Below, piece by piece: positions 26,144 to 34,809 of a stretch of DNA of 64,000 nucleotides. A program made the position numbers and the translations under genes. The notes below the pieces were generated by a model. That model had not been told where the DNA came from and made no database searches. It saw only the letters and a program-made list of their open reading frames with translations. This stretch comes from Arthrobacter horti. Lineage in GTDB: Bacteria; Actinomycetota; Actinomycetes; Actinomycetales; Micrococcaceae. The stretch lies in assembly GCF_030731045.1 (NCBI RefSeq), contig NZ_JAVALS010000006.1, positions 1 to 64,000 on the forward strand. The letters are read 5' to 3'. Positions within the stretch are counted from its first letter, which is position 1; each line of letters starts with the position of its first letter.

Positions 26144-28672
26144 ATGAAACGCGGCCGGCTTCGGGTGTTCCTGGGCGCGGCCCCGGGCGTGGGCAAAACC
26201 TACGCCATGCTGGAGGAGGCCCACCGGCTCCGGGACGCCGGCGAGGACGTGGTGGTGGCCATCGCCCTGGATCACGGGCGCCGGCAGACGGCCCGCCTGC
26301 TGGACGGCCTGGAACTCATCCCCCAGCGCGAGGTCACGCACCGCGGGACGGTCCTGCGGGAGATGGACCTGGACGCCGTCCTGGAGCGCCGCCCGCAGCT
26401 GGCCGTGGTGGACGAATACGCGCACAGCAATGCCCCCGGAAGCCGCCACGCCAAGCGCTGGGAGGACGTCGAAGAGCTGCTGGAGGCCGGCGTCGACGTC
26501 CTCTCCACCGTCAACGTGCAGCACCTGGCCTCCCTCCATGACGTGGTGGAGGCCATCACCGGAACCCGCCAGCAGGAGACCGTCCCGGACGCCGTGGTGC
26601 GCCGCGCGGATCAGATCGAGCTGATCGACATCCCGCCGGAACTCCTCCGCCAGCGGCTCAGCCAGGGCAACGTCTACCCGGCCGAGAACGTGGACGCGGC
26701 CCTGGCCAACTACTTCCGTCTGGGCAACCTCTCCGCGTTGCGTGAGATCGCCCTCATCTGGCTGGCCGACCGCGTGGAGGAGGGCCTGGCCCAGTACCGC
26801 GAACGGCAGGGCATCGCGGGGACCTGGCCGGCGCGTGAGCGGATCGTGGTGGGCCTGACGGGCGGGCCGGAGGGACCGGTGCTGATCCGGCGTGCGGCGC
26901 GCATCCTGGCCAGGGTCAACGACGGCGATCTGCTGGCCGTGCACGTGCGCCAGGCGGACGGCCTGGACGACGCCGCCATGGGCGGCCTGGGCGCACAGCA
27001 GCGCCTGGTGGAGGACTTGGGCGGCCGCTTCGTCCATGTCTCCGGCGAGGACGTCTCCACCGCCCTGCTCGACTACGCCCGCGGCGTCAACGCCACCCAG
27101 ATCGTGATCGGGGTGTCCCGCCACAGCCGCTTCCGGCAGCTCCTGGGCGGCGGGGTCAGCAACTCGGTGGTCCGCGGTTCCGGGGACATCGACGTCCACC
27201 TGGTCAACCACCCCTTCACGGGCCGTCAGGCCACACGGGCCCCGGCGCCGTCGCTGGGGCGGATCCGCCTGACGCTCGGATTCGTCCTGGCCCTCGTGGG
27301 CCCGCCGCTCATCACCCTGCTCCTGACCCCGTTCACGGGCCTGGACCTGGCGACCCATGTGCTGGCGCATCTCTGCGTGGTCATCACGGTGGCGTTCGTC
27401 GGTGGACTGAAACCGGCTGTCCCCGCGGCCGTGCTGGACTCTCTGCTGCTGAACTACTTCGTGGTGCCGCCCGTGGGCACCCTCACCATCTCCGACCCTC
27501 AGAGCTTCTTCGCCCTCATGGTCTTCCTGGGCGTGGCCATCGCCGTCTCGCTCGTGGTGGGCCTGTCCGCCAGGCGCAGCGTGGAGGCCCGGCGGGCGCG
27601 TGCGGAGGCGGCGACGCTGAGCGAGCTCGCGTCGTCGTCGCTGGCCAGCGATCAGCGGCCGGCGGAGTTCCTGACGCAGCTGACGGAGGAGTTCGGGCTG
27701 GAGTCGGCCACGCTGTTCACCCGCGCGCCCGCTCAAGACGACGACGCCGCCTGGGAACCGCTGGCGTCCTCCGGCACGGGTTCGCCGCAGCGCCCGGAGG
27801 ATGCGGGAGAGAGCGAGCAGCTCGCCCCGGGCGCCCTGCTCGCCTGGACCGGACGGGTGCTCTCCGGTGCCGAGAGGCGGCTCCTGAAGGCGTTCGAGTC
27901 CCATCTGCTGGCGCTGCTGGAGCGGGACCGTCTGGCCCTCAGCCTGGCGGACACCGTCAAGCTGGCGGAGGGGAACCGGATCAGAACGTCCCTCCTGCAG
28001 GCGGCCTCGCACGATCTGCGGACTCCTCTCGCCGGGATCGGGCTGGCCGTCACGGCGCTGCGGCGTCAGCGTGGGAAGACCACGCCGGAGGAAGAGGAGG
28101 AGATGCTGGAGACCATCGAGAGCTGCAACCACCGCCTCGAATCGCTCATCGCGAACCTCCTGGACATGTCCCGGATCTCCGGCGACGCCGTGGCCGTGCT
28201 GCACGAGCCGGTGTCCTGGCTGGAGGTGGTCCCGGAAGCCCTCAGCGGCGTCCCGGGCGGGAGCGTCCGCGTGGAGCTGGCCCCGAATCTGCCTCCGGTG
28301 GACGCGGACCGCGGCCTGCTGGAACGGGCACTGGCGAACATGGTGGAGAACTCCGTGAAACACGCCCCCGGCTCCGAGGTGGTTCTGGTGGCCACACCGG
28401 GCGGCCTGCTGGGCCCCGTGGTGGGGGGACGGCCGGCCAGTGAGCTGCGCGTGGTGGACCACGGCGGAGGCGTGGCCCGCGAGCGCGTGGCGGAGATGTT
28501 CCAGCCGTTCCAACGGCTGGAGGAGCGGACCAGCGGGCTGGGGCTCGGCCTGGCCGTGGCCCGCGGTTTCGTGGAGGCCATGGGCGGCGAGGTGGTGGCC
28601 GAGGACACCCCGGGCGGCGGCCTGACCATGGTGGTGCGCCTCCCCCTGTACGCGGGGCCGCACGGCACGTGA
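26144..28672 (+). CDS. kdpD: Osmosensitive K+ sensor histidine kinase KdpD
   Basis: The 842-residue kinase begins with the KdpD N-terminal domain and its Walker A GAAPGVGKT (residues 9-17), then a universal-stress-protein-like domain. A cluster of four spans follows around residues 380-480. The output module has the phosphoacceptor histidine in ASHDLRTPLAG and an HATPase end with NMVENSVKHAP and GLGLGLAVARGFVEAMGG. It phosphorylates KdpE in response to K+ limitation or turgor. TAGGAT lies six bases before the ATG without a ribosome site, so it may also be transcribed from an internal leaderless promoter, separately from kdpFABC. Confidence 0.96.
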   Translation: MKRGRLRVFLGAAPGVGKTYAMLEEAHRLRDAGEDVVVAIALDHGRRQTARLLDGLELIPQREVTHRGTVLREMDLDAVLERRPQLAVVDEYAHSNAPGSRHAKRWEDVEELLEAGVDVLSTVNVQHLASLHDVVEAITGTRQQETVPDAVVRRADQIELIDIPPELLRQRLSQGNVYPAENVDAALANYFRLGNLSALREIALIWLADRVEEGLAQYRERQGIAGTWPARERIVVGLTGGPEGPVLIRRAARILARVNDGDLLAVHVRQADGLDDAAMGGLGAQQRLVEDLGGRFVHVSGEDVSTALLDYARGVNATQIVIGVSRHSRFRQLLGGGVSNSVVRGSGDIDVHLVNHPFTGRQATRAPAPSLGRIRLTLGFVLALVGPPLITLLLTPFTGLDLATHVLAHLCVVITVAFVGGLKPAVPAAVLDSLLLNYFVVPPVGTLTISDPQSFFALMVFLGVAIAVSLVVGLSARRSVEARRARAEAATLSELASSSLASDQRPAEFLTQLTEEFGLESATLFTRAPAQDDDAAWEPLASSGTGSPQRPEDAGESEQLAPGALLAWTGRVLSGAERRLLKAFESHLLALLERDRLALSLADTVKLAEGNRIRTSLLQAASHDLRTPLAGIGLAVTALRRQRGKTTPEEEEEMLETIESCNHRLESLIANLLDMSRISGDAVAVLHEPVSWLEVVPEALSGVPGGSVRVELAPNLPPVDADRGLLERALANMVENSVKHAPGSEVVLVATPGGLLGPVVGGRPASELRVVDHGGGVARERVAEMFQPFQRLEERTSGLGLGLAVARGFVEAMGGEVVAEDTPGGGLTMVVRLPLYAGPHGT

Positions 28673-28715
28673 TGACCGCTCAAGCCCGACGAACTGACGA
28701 TGATGAGGATGTGAG

Positions 28716-29390
28716 ATGAAGAAGGTGCTGGTGGTGGACGACGAGCCCCAGCTGCTCCGGGCCCTGCAGATCAATCTGCGGGCCGAGGGGTATGAGGTGG
28801 CGGTGGCGCACGACGGGACCTCCGCGCTGAAGGCCGCCGCCGACTCGCCGCCCCATGTGGTGGTGCTGGACCTCGGCCTGCCGGACATGGAGGGCACCGA
28901 GGTGATCCAGGGGCTGCGCGGCTGGACCGACGTGCCCATCATCGTGCTGTCCGCCCGGCACGGCTCCTCGGACAAGGTGGAGGCCCTGGACGCCGGGGCG
29001 GACGACTACGTGACCAAGCCGTTCGGGCTGGACGAGTTGCTGGCCCGGATGCGGGCCGTGGAGCGCCGCCAGCTGAAGGAACACGTGGGCACCGTGGTGG
29101 AGGCCGGGGACCTGGTGATCGACCTGGCCGCGTCCTCCGTCACCCTCGCCGGCGAGCGGGTCCACCTGACGCCGCGGGAGTGGGCCGTGCTGCAGCTGCT
29201 GGTGGAGAACCAGGGCCGGCTGGTGACCCAGCAGCACCTCCTGCTGTCCGTCTGGGGACCGGCCTACACGGAGGAGGCGCAGTATCTGCGCGTCTATCTG
29301 GGACAGCTCCGCCGCAAGCTGGAACGCGACCCCGCGTCCCCCGTCCATCTGCTGACTGAGCAGGGCATGGGCTACCGCTTCGTCCCCTGA
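28716..29390 (+). CDS. kdpE: Response regulator KdpE
   Basis: The 224-residue OmpR-type regulator has a receiver domain (VLVVDDEPQLLRAL with the acidic pair, VVLDLGLPDMEG with the phosphoacceptor Asp near residue 52, and the Lys in YVTKPFG) and a winged-helix DNA-binding domain (LTPREWAVLQLLVENQGRLV). It forms a two-component pair with KdpD, 43 bp upstream, and is expected to activate the kdpFABC promoter. A candidate palindromic site lies in that promoter region at 21318-21332. Confidence 0.96.
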   Translation: MKKVLVVDDEPQLLRALQINLRAEGYEVAVAHDGTSALKAAADSPPHVVVLDLGLPDMEGTEVIQGLRGWTDVPIIVLSARHGSSDKVEALDAGADDYVTKPFGLDELLARMRAVERRQLKEHVGTVVEAGDLVIDLAASSVTLAGERVHLTPREWAVLQLLVENQGRLVTQQHLLLSVWGPAYTEEAQYLRVYLGQLRRKLERDPASPVHLLTEQGMGYRFVP

Positions 29391-29488
29391 GCGCGGGAGG
29401 GCGTCCGGACTAGAATCGGAAGGGTACGACGCCGGGTGGGCGCCCCCGGCGCCGGCCCATCCGAGGCGCCCGGCAGGGAGTGGCCGCG

Positions 29489-30448
29489 ATGCCGACAGCG
29501 AACAGCGGGACCGGGCCGGCGGACGGCGCCGGAGAGGGGCCGGGGCTCCCGGTCCCGGGCAGGAAGTCCACCGTCGGTGAGGTGCTCCTGGCCTACCTGG
29601 ACGAACAGTCCCGCGAGCTCCTGGCCGACGAGGCCGCGGTCCGCCGCGGCGACGACGACGCCGTGCACTCCATGCGCTCCACGGCCCGACGGATCCGTTC
29701 CGCCCTGCAGGCCCACCATCCGGTGGTGCGCAAGGCCGCGGCCCGGCGGCTTGGCGAGGATCTCCGGTGGCTGGGCCACTTCCTCGGCGACCCCCGCGAC
29801 GCGGAGGTCCTGCGGGAGCGGGTGCTGACGGAACTCCGGGCCCTCCCCCGCTTCCACGACGCGCAGGCCGCGCTCCTCCCGGTGGAACGGGAGCTGGACG
29901 CCGCCTGGGCCGCGGGGCGACGGCGTCTGCTGACGGCCCTGGACAGCCGCACCTACCGCGGGATGCTGGAGGCGCTGGCGGACTTCCGCAACGACCCGCC
30001 GTTCATCGCGGACGCCGGACGCCGCGCGCGCGAGGCCGGGGCCGCCGTCGTCGATGACGCCGCCCGCCGCATGGAGCGCTCACGCCTCCGGGCGAAGAAG
30101 CGCCGCGGCACTCCGGAGTACGACGACGCCCTGCATGAGGTCCGCAAGGACGCCAAGCGGCTGCGGTACTCGGCCGAGTCCGTGGCGGCGGCCGGCGCGA
30201 GACACACCGCGGCGCTCGGAAGGGCCGGGAAGCGCATTCAGCAGGCGCTGGGTGAGCAGCACGACGCGGCGGGAACCCGCGATTTCCTCATCAGGCTCGC
30301 CGCCGCACCCGGCCTGCCGGAGGATCTCGCGGAGGCCTACCGGGAGGCGGGTGAGGCGCAGGCGAAAAAGGCCAGGGACGCGGAGCGGCAGTACCGGCGG
30401 GTATACCGGAAGGCCCGGAGGAAGACGCACGGGTTCACCCTGCGCTGA
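29489..30448 (+). CDS. CHAD-domain protein
   Basis: The 319-residue alpha-helical protein matches the CHAD (conserved histidine alpha-helical) layout. DDDAVHSMRSTARRIRSAL lies near the N-terminus and the second repeat has YDDALHEVRKDAKRLRYSAE. Conserved His and many Arg/Lys residues fit the polyphosphate binding reported for CHAD proteins. No CYTH/triphosphatase domain is fused here. The ATG at 29489 is eight bases from a GGGAG; an upstream in-frame GTG at 29480 is less likely. It follows kdpE by about 100 bp. Confidence 0.88.
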   Translation: MPTANSGTGPADGAGEGPGLPVPGRKSTVGEVLLAYLDEQSRELLADEAAVRRGDDDAVHSMRSTARRIRSALQAHHPVVRKAAARRLGEDLRWLGHFLGDPRDAEVLRERVLTELRALPRFHDAQAALLPVERELDAAWAAGRRRLLTALDSRTYRGMLEALADFRNDPPFIADAGRRAREAGAAVVDDAARRMERSRLRAKKRRGTPEYDDALHEVRKDAKRLRYSAESVAAAGARHTAALGRAGKRIQQALGEQHDAAGTRDFLIRLAAAPGLPEDLAEAYREAGEAQAKKARDAERQYRRVYRKARRKTHGFTLR

Positions 30449-30526
30449 GAGAGCGCACGTATATGCCGTGTAACGAGCGCTGTCTCAGCACTCGATGGAT
30501 GGATGGGGCACAGTCCCGCGGACTGC

Positions 30527-30877
30527 TCAGTCGCCGGTGACCTTGTGGGCCGCCCGGACGGCCACCACGGCGGCGAGGATGACGCAGAGCAGCAGACCGC
30601 CGACGAACGGCAGGACCGTGACCGACGGGTCCTGTCCTCCGCCGAGGAAAGTAAGCACGGCACCGGCCCCCACGCTCACCCCGCCGAGGATCAGCAACGG
30701 TGCAGCGGCCTTGTGACCGGCGTTCCAGGCCGCTTCCGATTTCATGGTGGCGGGAAGCCGGATCCCCACCATGAAGTTCAGCGGCAGACGGCCCCGGAGG
30801 GCCAGGACCCCGGACACGATGATACCCACGGCCGCGACCGCCAGAATGACCCCCGCGAAATCCACGTTTCCACGCAT
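30527..30877 (-). CDS. SdpI/YhfL-like small membrane protein
   Basis: The 116-residue protein has three hydrophobic segments and the motif NFMVGIRLPATMKSEAAWNA, which matches the conserved cytoplasmic segment of SdpI-family proteins (G-I-R-x-P...S-x-x-x-W). In Bacillus, SdpI gives immunity to the SdpC toxin; most actinobacterial relatives have no known role. No sdpC-like gene is near. The longer frame to 30934 begins with an Arg-rich run that looks spurious, so I use the ATG at 30877 with GGAGAG upstream. Confidence 0.7.
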   Translation of the reverse strand: MRGNVDFAGVILAVAAVGIIVSGVLALRGRLPLNFMVGIRLPATMKSEAAWNAGHKAAAPLLILGGVSVGAGAVLTFLGGGQDPSVTVLPFVGGLLLCVILAAVVAVRAAHKVTGD

Positions 30878-30936
30878 GCTTCGTACTCTCCGTCTCCGTC
30901 GTGCCCGGCGCCCCGGCCGGGACGCGGGCCGCACCG

Positions 30937-31728
30937 TCAGCTGGGCTCAGGATAGTCCTGGGAGGGCTGTTTCCCGACGGTCCCCAGTCGTTTCAGGGCG
31001 TGCAGCGGACCGGCACCCCCGCCGCCGTCCACGGGCAGGGTGATTCCGGTGATCCAGGAGGCGTCGTCGGAGCCCAGGAACGCGATCGCCGCCGCCATGT
31101 CCTCCGGCTCGCCCACCCGGCCCAGCGGGTACAGCACGGCCAGGTGCCCGGCCCCGCCCTGAGCGTCCCAGTACGGGGTCCGGGTGGTGGCCGGAGCCAC
31201 CACGTTGATCCGGACCCCCGCCGGGCCCAGCTCCACGGCGAGATTCTTCGCCAGGTTCTCCAGCCCGGCCTTCGCAGCCGAGTAGGCATCCCCGCCCCAG
31301 GCCTGGGATCCGTTGACGGAGCCCACCAGGACGATCGAACCGCCGCGCCCCAGATGAGGCACGGCCGCCCGGATGCAGCGCATGGGTCCGCCGAGATTCT
31401 GGTCCAGCTGGGCGGTCCAGCCGTCGTCGTCCAAGCCCTCCAGGATCGACTGCAGCGGGAGCGAACCGCCGGCCACGCTGACCAGGCAATCCAGCCGGCC
31501 GAAGCGCGCCACCGTCGCCTCCACGGCCGCGTCGACGGACACCCGGTCCGTGATGTCGCAGGAGAGAGGGAGCAGCCGGTCCGGCGCACCGAGGTCCCGG
31601 ACCAGAGTGTCCAGTCCGCCCGTGTTCCGGTCCGCGAGCGCCAGGGAGGCGCCTTCGGCGAAGAGTCTCCGCGCCGTGGCCTCGCCGATCCCCCGGGCCG
31701 CCCCGGTCAGGAACACCACGCGATCCAT
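30937..31728 (-). CDS. Short-chain dehydrogenase/reductase (SDR) family oxidoreductase
   Basis: The roughly 263-residue protein is a classical SDR: the nucleotide site FLTGAARGIGEATARRLF, NAG-equivalent VSVAGG, catalytic Ser in VGSVNGSQ, and the YxxxK motif as YSAAKAGLENLAK. The ending LGSDDASWITGITLPVDGG is typical. An Asp (LALADRN) after strand two suggests NAD(H) preference. The substrate is unknown. I favour the ATG at 31728 with GGAG six bases before it; an ATG at 31740 is also possible. It lies downstream of the LuxR gene on the same strand. Confidence 0.85.
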   Translation of the reverse strand: MDRVVFLTGAARGIGEATARRLFAEGASLALADRNTGGLDTLVRDLGAPDRLLPLSCDITDRVSVDAAVEATVARFGRLDCLVSVAGGSLPLQSILEGLDDDGWTAQLDQNLGGPMRCIRAAVPHLGRGGSIVLVGSVNGSQAWGGDAYSAAKAGLENLAKNLAVELGPAGVRINVVAPATTRTPYWDAQGGAGHLAVLYPLGRVGEPEDMAAAIAFLGSDDASWITGITLPVDGGGGAGPLHALKRLGTVGKQPSQDYPEPS

Positions 31729-31802
31729 ATACCGCTCCATGCGCACCTTCCCCGCCGCCGGCGTCGTCGTCCGTCCAGCTTCGCACAGCGGCCCGGTGCC
31801 CG

Positions 31803-33392
31803 TCAGCCGCCCGGCCCGAGGCCCGCGTGCACGGCCACCTCGGCGGCCTGCCGCCGGTTCTGCACGTCCAGCTTGCGATAGATGCCCTTCAGCGTTGTCT
31901 TGAGGGTGTTGAGGCTGATGAAGTGCGACGCCGCGATCTCACTGAGCCGGTCATCCGTCACCAGGGCGCCCAGGATCTCCCGCTCGCGGCGGCTGAGGCG
32001 GTCCAGTCCCGAGGGCTGCCGGCGGAACGGCGGCATCGAGGCGGGCGGTTCCAAGCCTGTCAGCTCAAGCAGCCGCCGGTGTTCGGCAGCTGTCAGCGCA
32101 CCATAGGAGGAGCGGAGGCCCTCCGCCTCGATCAGGGCGCGTGCGTCCCGGTAGTGCTCCCCGGCGGCCCTCTCCCGGCCCAGGGCCAATTGCACGCCGG
32201 CGCTCAGCACCAGCGTCACCACGCGCCGTCGTCGGCTCATCTCGGTGGGTGACGCCTGCAGGAGGTGACGCAAGGCGAGCTGATTGTCACCCCGGGCATG
32301 GGCCACGGCCGCTGACAGCAGCTGGTCCACCGCCCCGGACTTCGAGGTGCCCAGTTCGAGGGAACCGAGGCGGCCCCGGGCGGACGCGGCGCCCACCATG
32401 GCGCGCAGGAGACAGGAGCGGTCGTCACCGTCGTGTTCCAGAGCTCCCGGGTGGCGCCCGAGCTCCTCATCGATCCGGCCCGCCAGCACCGCTGTATCGT
32501 CGGCGCCGGTCACGCAGATGGACTCCACCCAGAGCACCCTGGCCCACGACTCCCCGGCTCCCAGGGATCGCACACGGCCCAGATGGACGTCTGCCCCTTC
32601 CCGGTCCCCCGAGTCCGCCAGGAGGAGCGCATGAGTGACGTTCACGGTGGCGTCGTAGCGGTCGACGGCGTCCGGCTCATTCTCGGCCCGGCGCAACCAG
32701 GCCTTGGCGAGTCTGCTCTCCCCGCGTGAGGCGTGGAGCCAGCCCAGGGATGCGGCCGCCCGCCGGCTCACCTGGCTCTGGCCGGACAGCCGGCCCTCCT
32801 CATAGCAGCGTTCCAGCTCGGAGACGGCGCGCGGGTCCTCCGAGGCCAGGAACACGCGGCCCCAGACCAGGCGCAGATGAGGCAGGGACATCCGGACGCG
32901 GTCCCGGTCCGGTGCGGAGGCGGAGGCCAAGGCGGCCTGGACCCGGTCCACCACCTGAACGGCTTCCGGAAGCCGGCCCTCCACGCGGTGTTCGGCCGTC
33001 CTGCTGGTCAGGTTGATGAGGGTGTTGAGACGATCCTCCTCAACCGGCGAGGCCAGTTCGGCCTGTTCACAGTGGGTCCAACGGATGGGGTCCGTCTCCT
33101 GGACCATGCGCTGGAGATAGTGCACGCCGTGCAGGATGGCCGGGCGTTTGACGAAGGCCTCGCCGGGCAAGGCCTGGTACGCCTGCAGGAGTTCCTGCGG
33201 ATGGGAATAGACATACCGGTGCCAGTGCCGTTCAAGAACCGCGTGGACCTTGTCCCAGCCGTGCACCGGAACGAATTCACGGACTCTGTCCGCGAGTTCC
33301 TCCGCGCTGAACCAGCGGTCCGGAAACGGGTCGACGGAGGCGGAACCCGCCGAATCGGATATGTCCTGGCGCGCTGAAGCGTCCCCCTGCAC
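31803..33392 (-). CDS. LuxR-type transcriptional regulator with a helical sensor region
   Basis: The protein of about 529 residues ends in a GerE/LuxR helix-turn-helix: LSRREREILGALVTDDRLSE then ISLNTLKTTLKGIYRKLDV. The rest is alpha-helical and looks like TPR-type repeats; I see no Walker motif, so it is not a full-length MalT/LAL ATPase. The effector is unknown. I choose the GTG at 33392, which follows GGGAGG by five bases; a GTG at 33434 in the same frame has a poor ribosome site. A good promoter lies at 33446-33474. Confidence 0.8.
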   Translation of the reverse strand: MQGDASARQDISDSAGSASVDPFPDRWFSAEELADRVREFVPVHGWDKVHAVLERHWHRYVYSHPQELLQAYQALPGEAFVKRPAILHGVHYLQRMVQETDPIRWTHCEQAELASPVEEDRLNTLINLTSRTAEHRVEGRLPEAVQVVDRVQAALASASAPDRDRVRMSLPHLRLVWGRVFLASEDPRAVSELERCYEEGRLSGQSQVSRRAAASLGWLHASRGESRLAKAWLRRAENEPDAVDRYDATVNVTHALLLADSGDREGADVHLGRVRSLGAGESWARVLWVESICVTGADDTAVLAGRIDEELGRHPGALEHDGDDRSCLLRAMVGAASARGRLGSLELGTSKSGAVDQLLSAAVAHARGDNQLALRHLLQASPTEMSRRRRVVTLVLSAGVQLALGRERAAGEHYRDARALIEAEGLRSSYGALTAAEHRRLLELTGLEPPASMPPFRRQPSGLDRLSRREREILGALVTDDRLSEIAASHFISLNTLKTTLKGIYRKLDVQNRRQAAEVAVHAGLGPGG

Positions 33393-33445
33393 TGTGCCCT
33401 CCCAAGCATCAGAAATCCACCGGTGCGCCCCCACACCTCGATTCG

Positions 33446-33474
33446 ATTATTGTGCATCCCCGGAGCACGGCCAA
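33446..33474 (-). promoter_or_regulatory. Probable promoter of the LuxR-type gene
   Basis: On the minus strand TTGGCC (33469-33474) and AATAAT (33446-33451) are 17 bp apart, ending about 50 bp before the chosen GTG. This is one of the better sigma-70-like matches in the window. Confidence 0.5.
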
Positions 33475-33617
33475 TTCCTGAAGGAACGGTCAGCCGCCCA
33501 GCTGGAGGCGGAAATCACCCGTTGAATCACCCTCTGCGGCCCCGCCCGGCACACTAGTTGAAGGATAAACTTTCCACGGCAGTGTCCGTCCTCCGCGAAA
33601 GGGGCCGGACCGATGCC

Positions 33618-33668
33618 TACCCTCGGGGAGGGGTACCGCTGATATGCCACCGGGGGGTGGTGCATATC
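33618..33668 (-). other. C-rich hairpins downstream of menC
   Basis: Read on the minus strand, GATATGC...GCATATC (33641-33668) closes a hairpin containing ACCCCCC, and TACCC...GGGTA (33618-33635) closes one with loop CTCCCCGA. Just 5' of them stands CCTCCTAAG. This resembles the loops of the RNA at 7246-7373, but no promoter is evident, so a menC 3' end hairpin is the simpler reading. The rest of the 33475-33711 gap shows no gene. Confidence 0.35.
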
Positions 33669-33711
33669 GCTTAGGAGGCGGCATCCCTCCCCGGGATCCC
33701 CGCCGCCGCGT

Positions 33712-34722
33712 TCACCCGCCCCGGCATTCCCCCTCCAGCACCGCATGACAGCGGCTCAGGCGCTCCAGCCACCAGCGTGTCCGCTCCGGCGACGCCGCAT
33801 GCCGTTCCAGAAGCTCCTCCTCCGGGACCACCGGGCCCACCGGAAGCCCGCCGTCCCGTGGAACCAGCGGCTCCGCCAGCACATCCTGAGCGAAGAGCGC
33901 CACCGTCCCCAGCCCGCACGCGAACGGCAGCTGCGGCAAGGACGCCGCGAGCGCCACTCCGGCGCTGATGCCCACGGAGGTGTCCAGGGCGGAACTCACG
34001 ACGGCGGGCAGCCCCGCCTCCCGCACCACGGCCAGGGCGCGGCGCACACCGCCCAGCGGCTGCACCTTGACCACCAGCAGATCCGCGGCCCCGGCGCGGG
34101 CCACCTTCAGCGGGTCGTCCTCCTTGCGCACGCTCTCATCCGCGGCGATCCGCACCGCACCGCCCAGCCGTTCCCGGACCTCCGCGAGCCCTTCGATGGA
34201 GGGAACGGGCTGCTCGGCGTACTCGAGCCCCACCTCGGCCAGGCGCCGCAATTGCGCGACGGCGGTGGGCACGTCCCAGCCGCCGTTGGCATCCACGCGG
34301 ATGGTGGAGCCGTGCAGGCCGGCCGCGTCAAGGGCCCGGCGGACGACCCACACCCGGGCCAGGTCCTCCTCCGGCTCCTGGCCCTTCTCCGCCACCTTGA
34401 CCTTGACGGCGGGCACGGCCCCGAAACGTTCCAGAACGGCAGGCACCTGCTCCGGGCCGAGTGCCGGGATGGTGGCGTTGACCGGCACCGTGTCCCGCAG
34501 AGGTTCCGGGAAGCCGTCCCAGGCCGCCTCCAACCCGGCGGCCAGCCAGCGCGACGACTCGGCGTCGTCGTACTCCAGGAAAGGGCCGAACTCAGCCCAG
34601 CCGGCCGGGCCGCGGAACAGCACCATCTCCCGGTGCGTCACACCGCGGAACTTCACCCGCAGCGGCAGGGTGACCACGCGCGCGGTGGCCAGGACGTCAT
34701 CGAGGGAGGGGACCGGGGTCAT
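33712..34722 (-). CDS. menC: o-Succinylbenzoate synthase, MenC
   Basis: This enolase-superfamily enzyme dehydrates SHCHC to o-succinylbenzoate in menaquinone synthesis. The 336-residue protein shows the catalytic set of the family: VKVKVAEKG with the KxK lysines, RVDANGGWD with the first metal ligand, EQPVPSIEGLAEV, ADESVRKEDDP, and the second lysine in VVKVQPLGG. The frame is open far upstream, but the ATG at 34722 fits the family N-terminus and has TACAGT seven bases before it, a leaderless arrangement. It stands alone, divergent from the LacI gene and away from the other men genes. Confidence 0.93.
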   Translation of the reverse strand: MTPVPSLDDVLATARVVTLPLRVKFRGVTHREMVLFRGPAGWAEFGPFLEYDDAESSRWLAAGLEAAWDGFPEPLRDTVPVNATIPALGPEQVPAVLERFGAVPAVKVKVAEKGQEPEEDLARVWVVRRALDAAGLHGSTIRVDANGGWDVPTAVAQLRRLAEVGLEYAEQPVPSIEGLAEVRERLGGAVRIAADESVRKEDDPLKVARAGAADLLVVKVQPLGGVRRALAVVREAGLPAVVSSALDTSVGISAGVALAASLPQLPFACGLGTVALFAQDVLAEPLVPRDGGLPVGPVVPEEELLERHAASPERTRWWLERLSRCHAVLEGECRGG

Positions 34723-34809
34723 GGAGTCCACTGTAGGCCGCCGGGTCGTCGCTAAACTTGTCTGGAACCCCGCGCGCAGGCGGCGGGCCGGAACCAAGGA
34801 CGGATCGGG

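Noticed and set aside
30449-30526. A palindromic element like the others after the CHAD gene
   Set aside because: Only short, weak complementary stretches (AGCGC/GCGCT) are present; nothing comparable to the 15-33 bp arms elsewhere.
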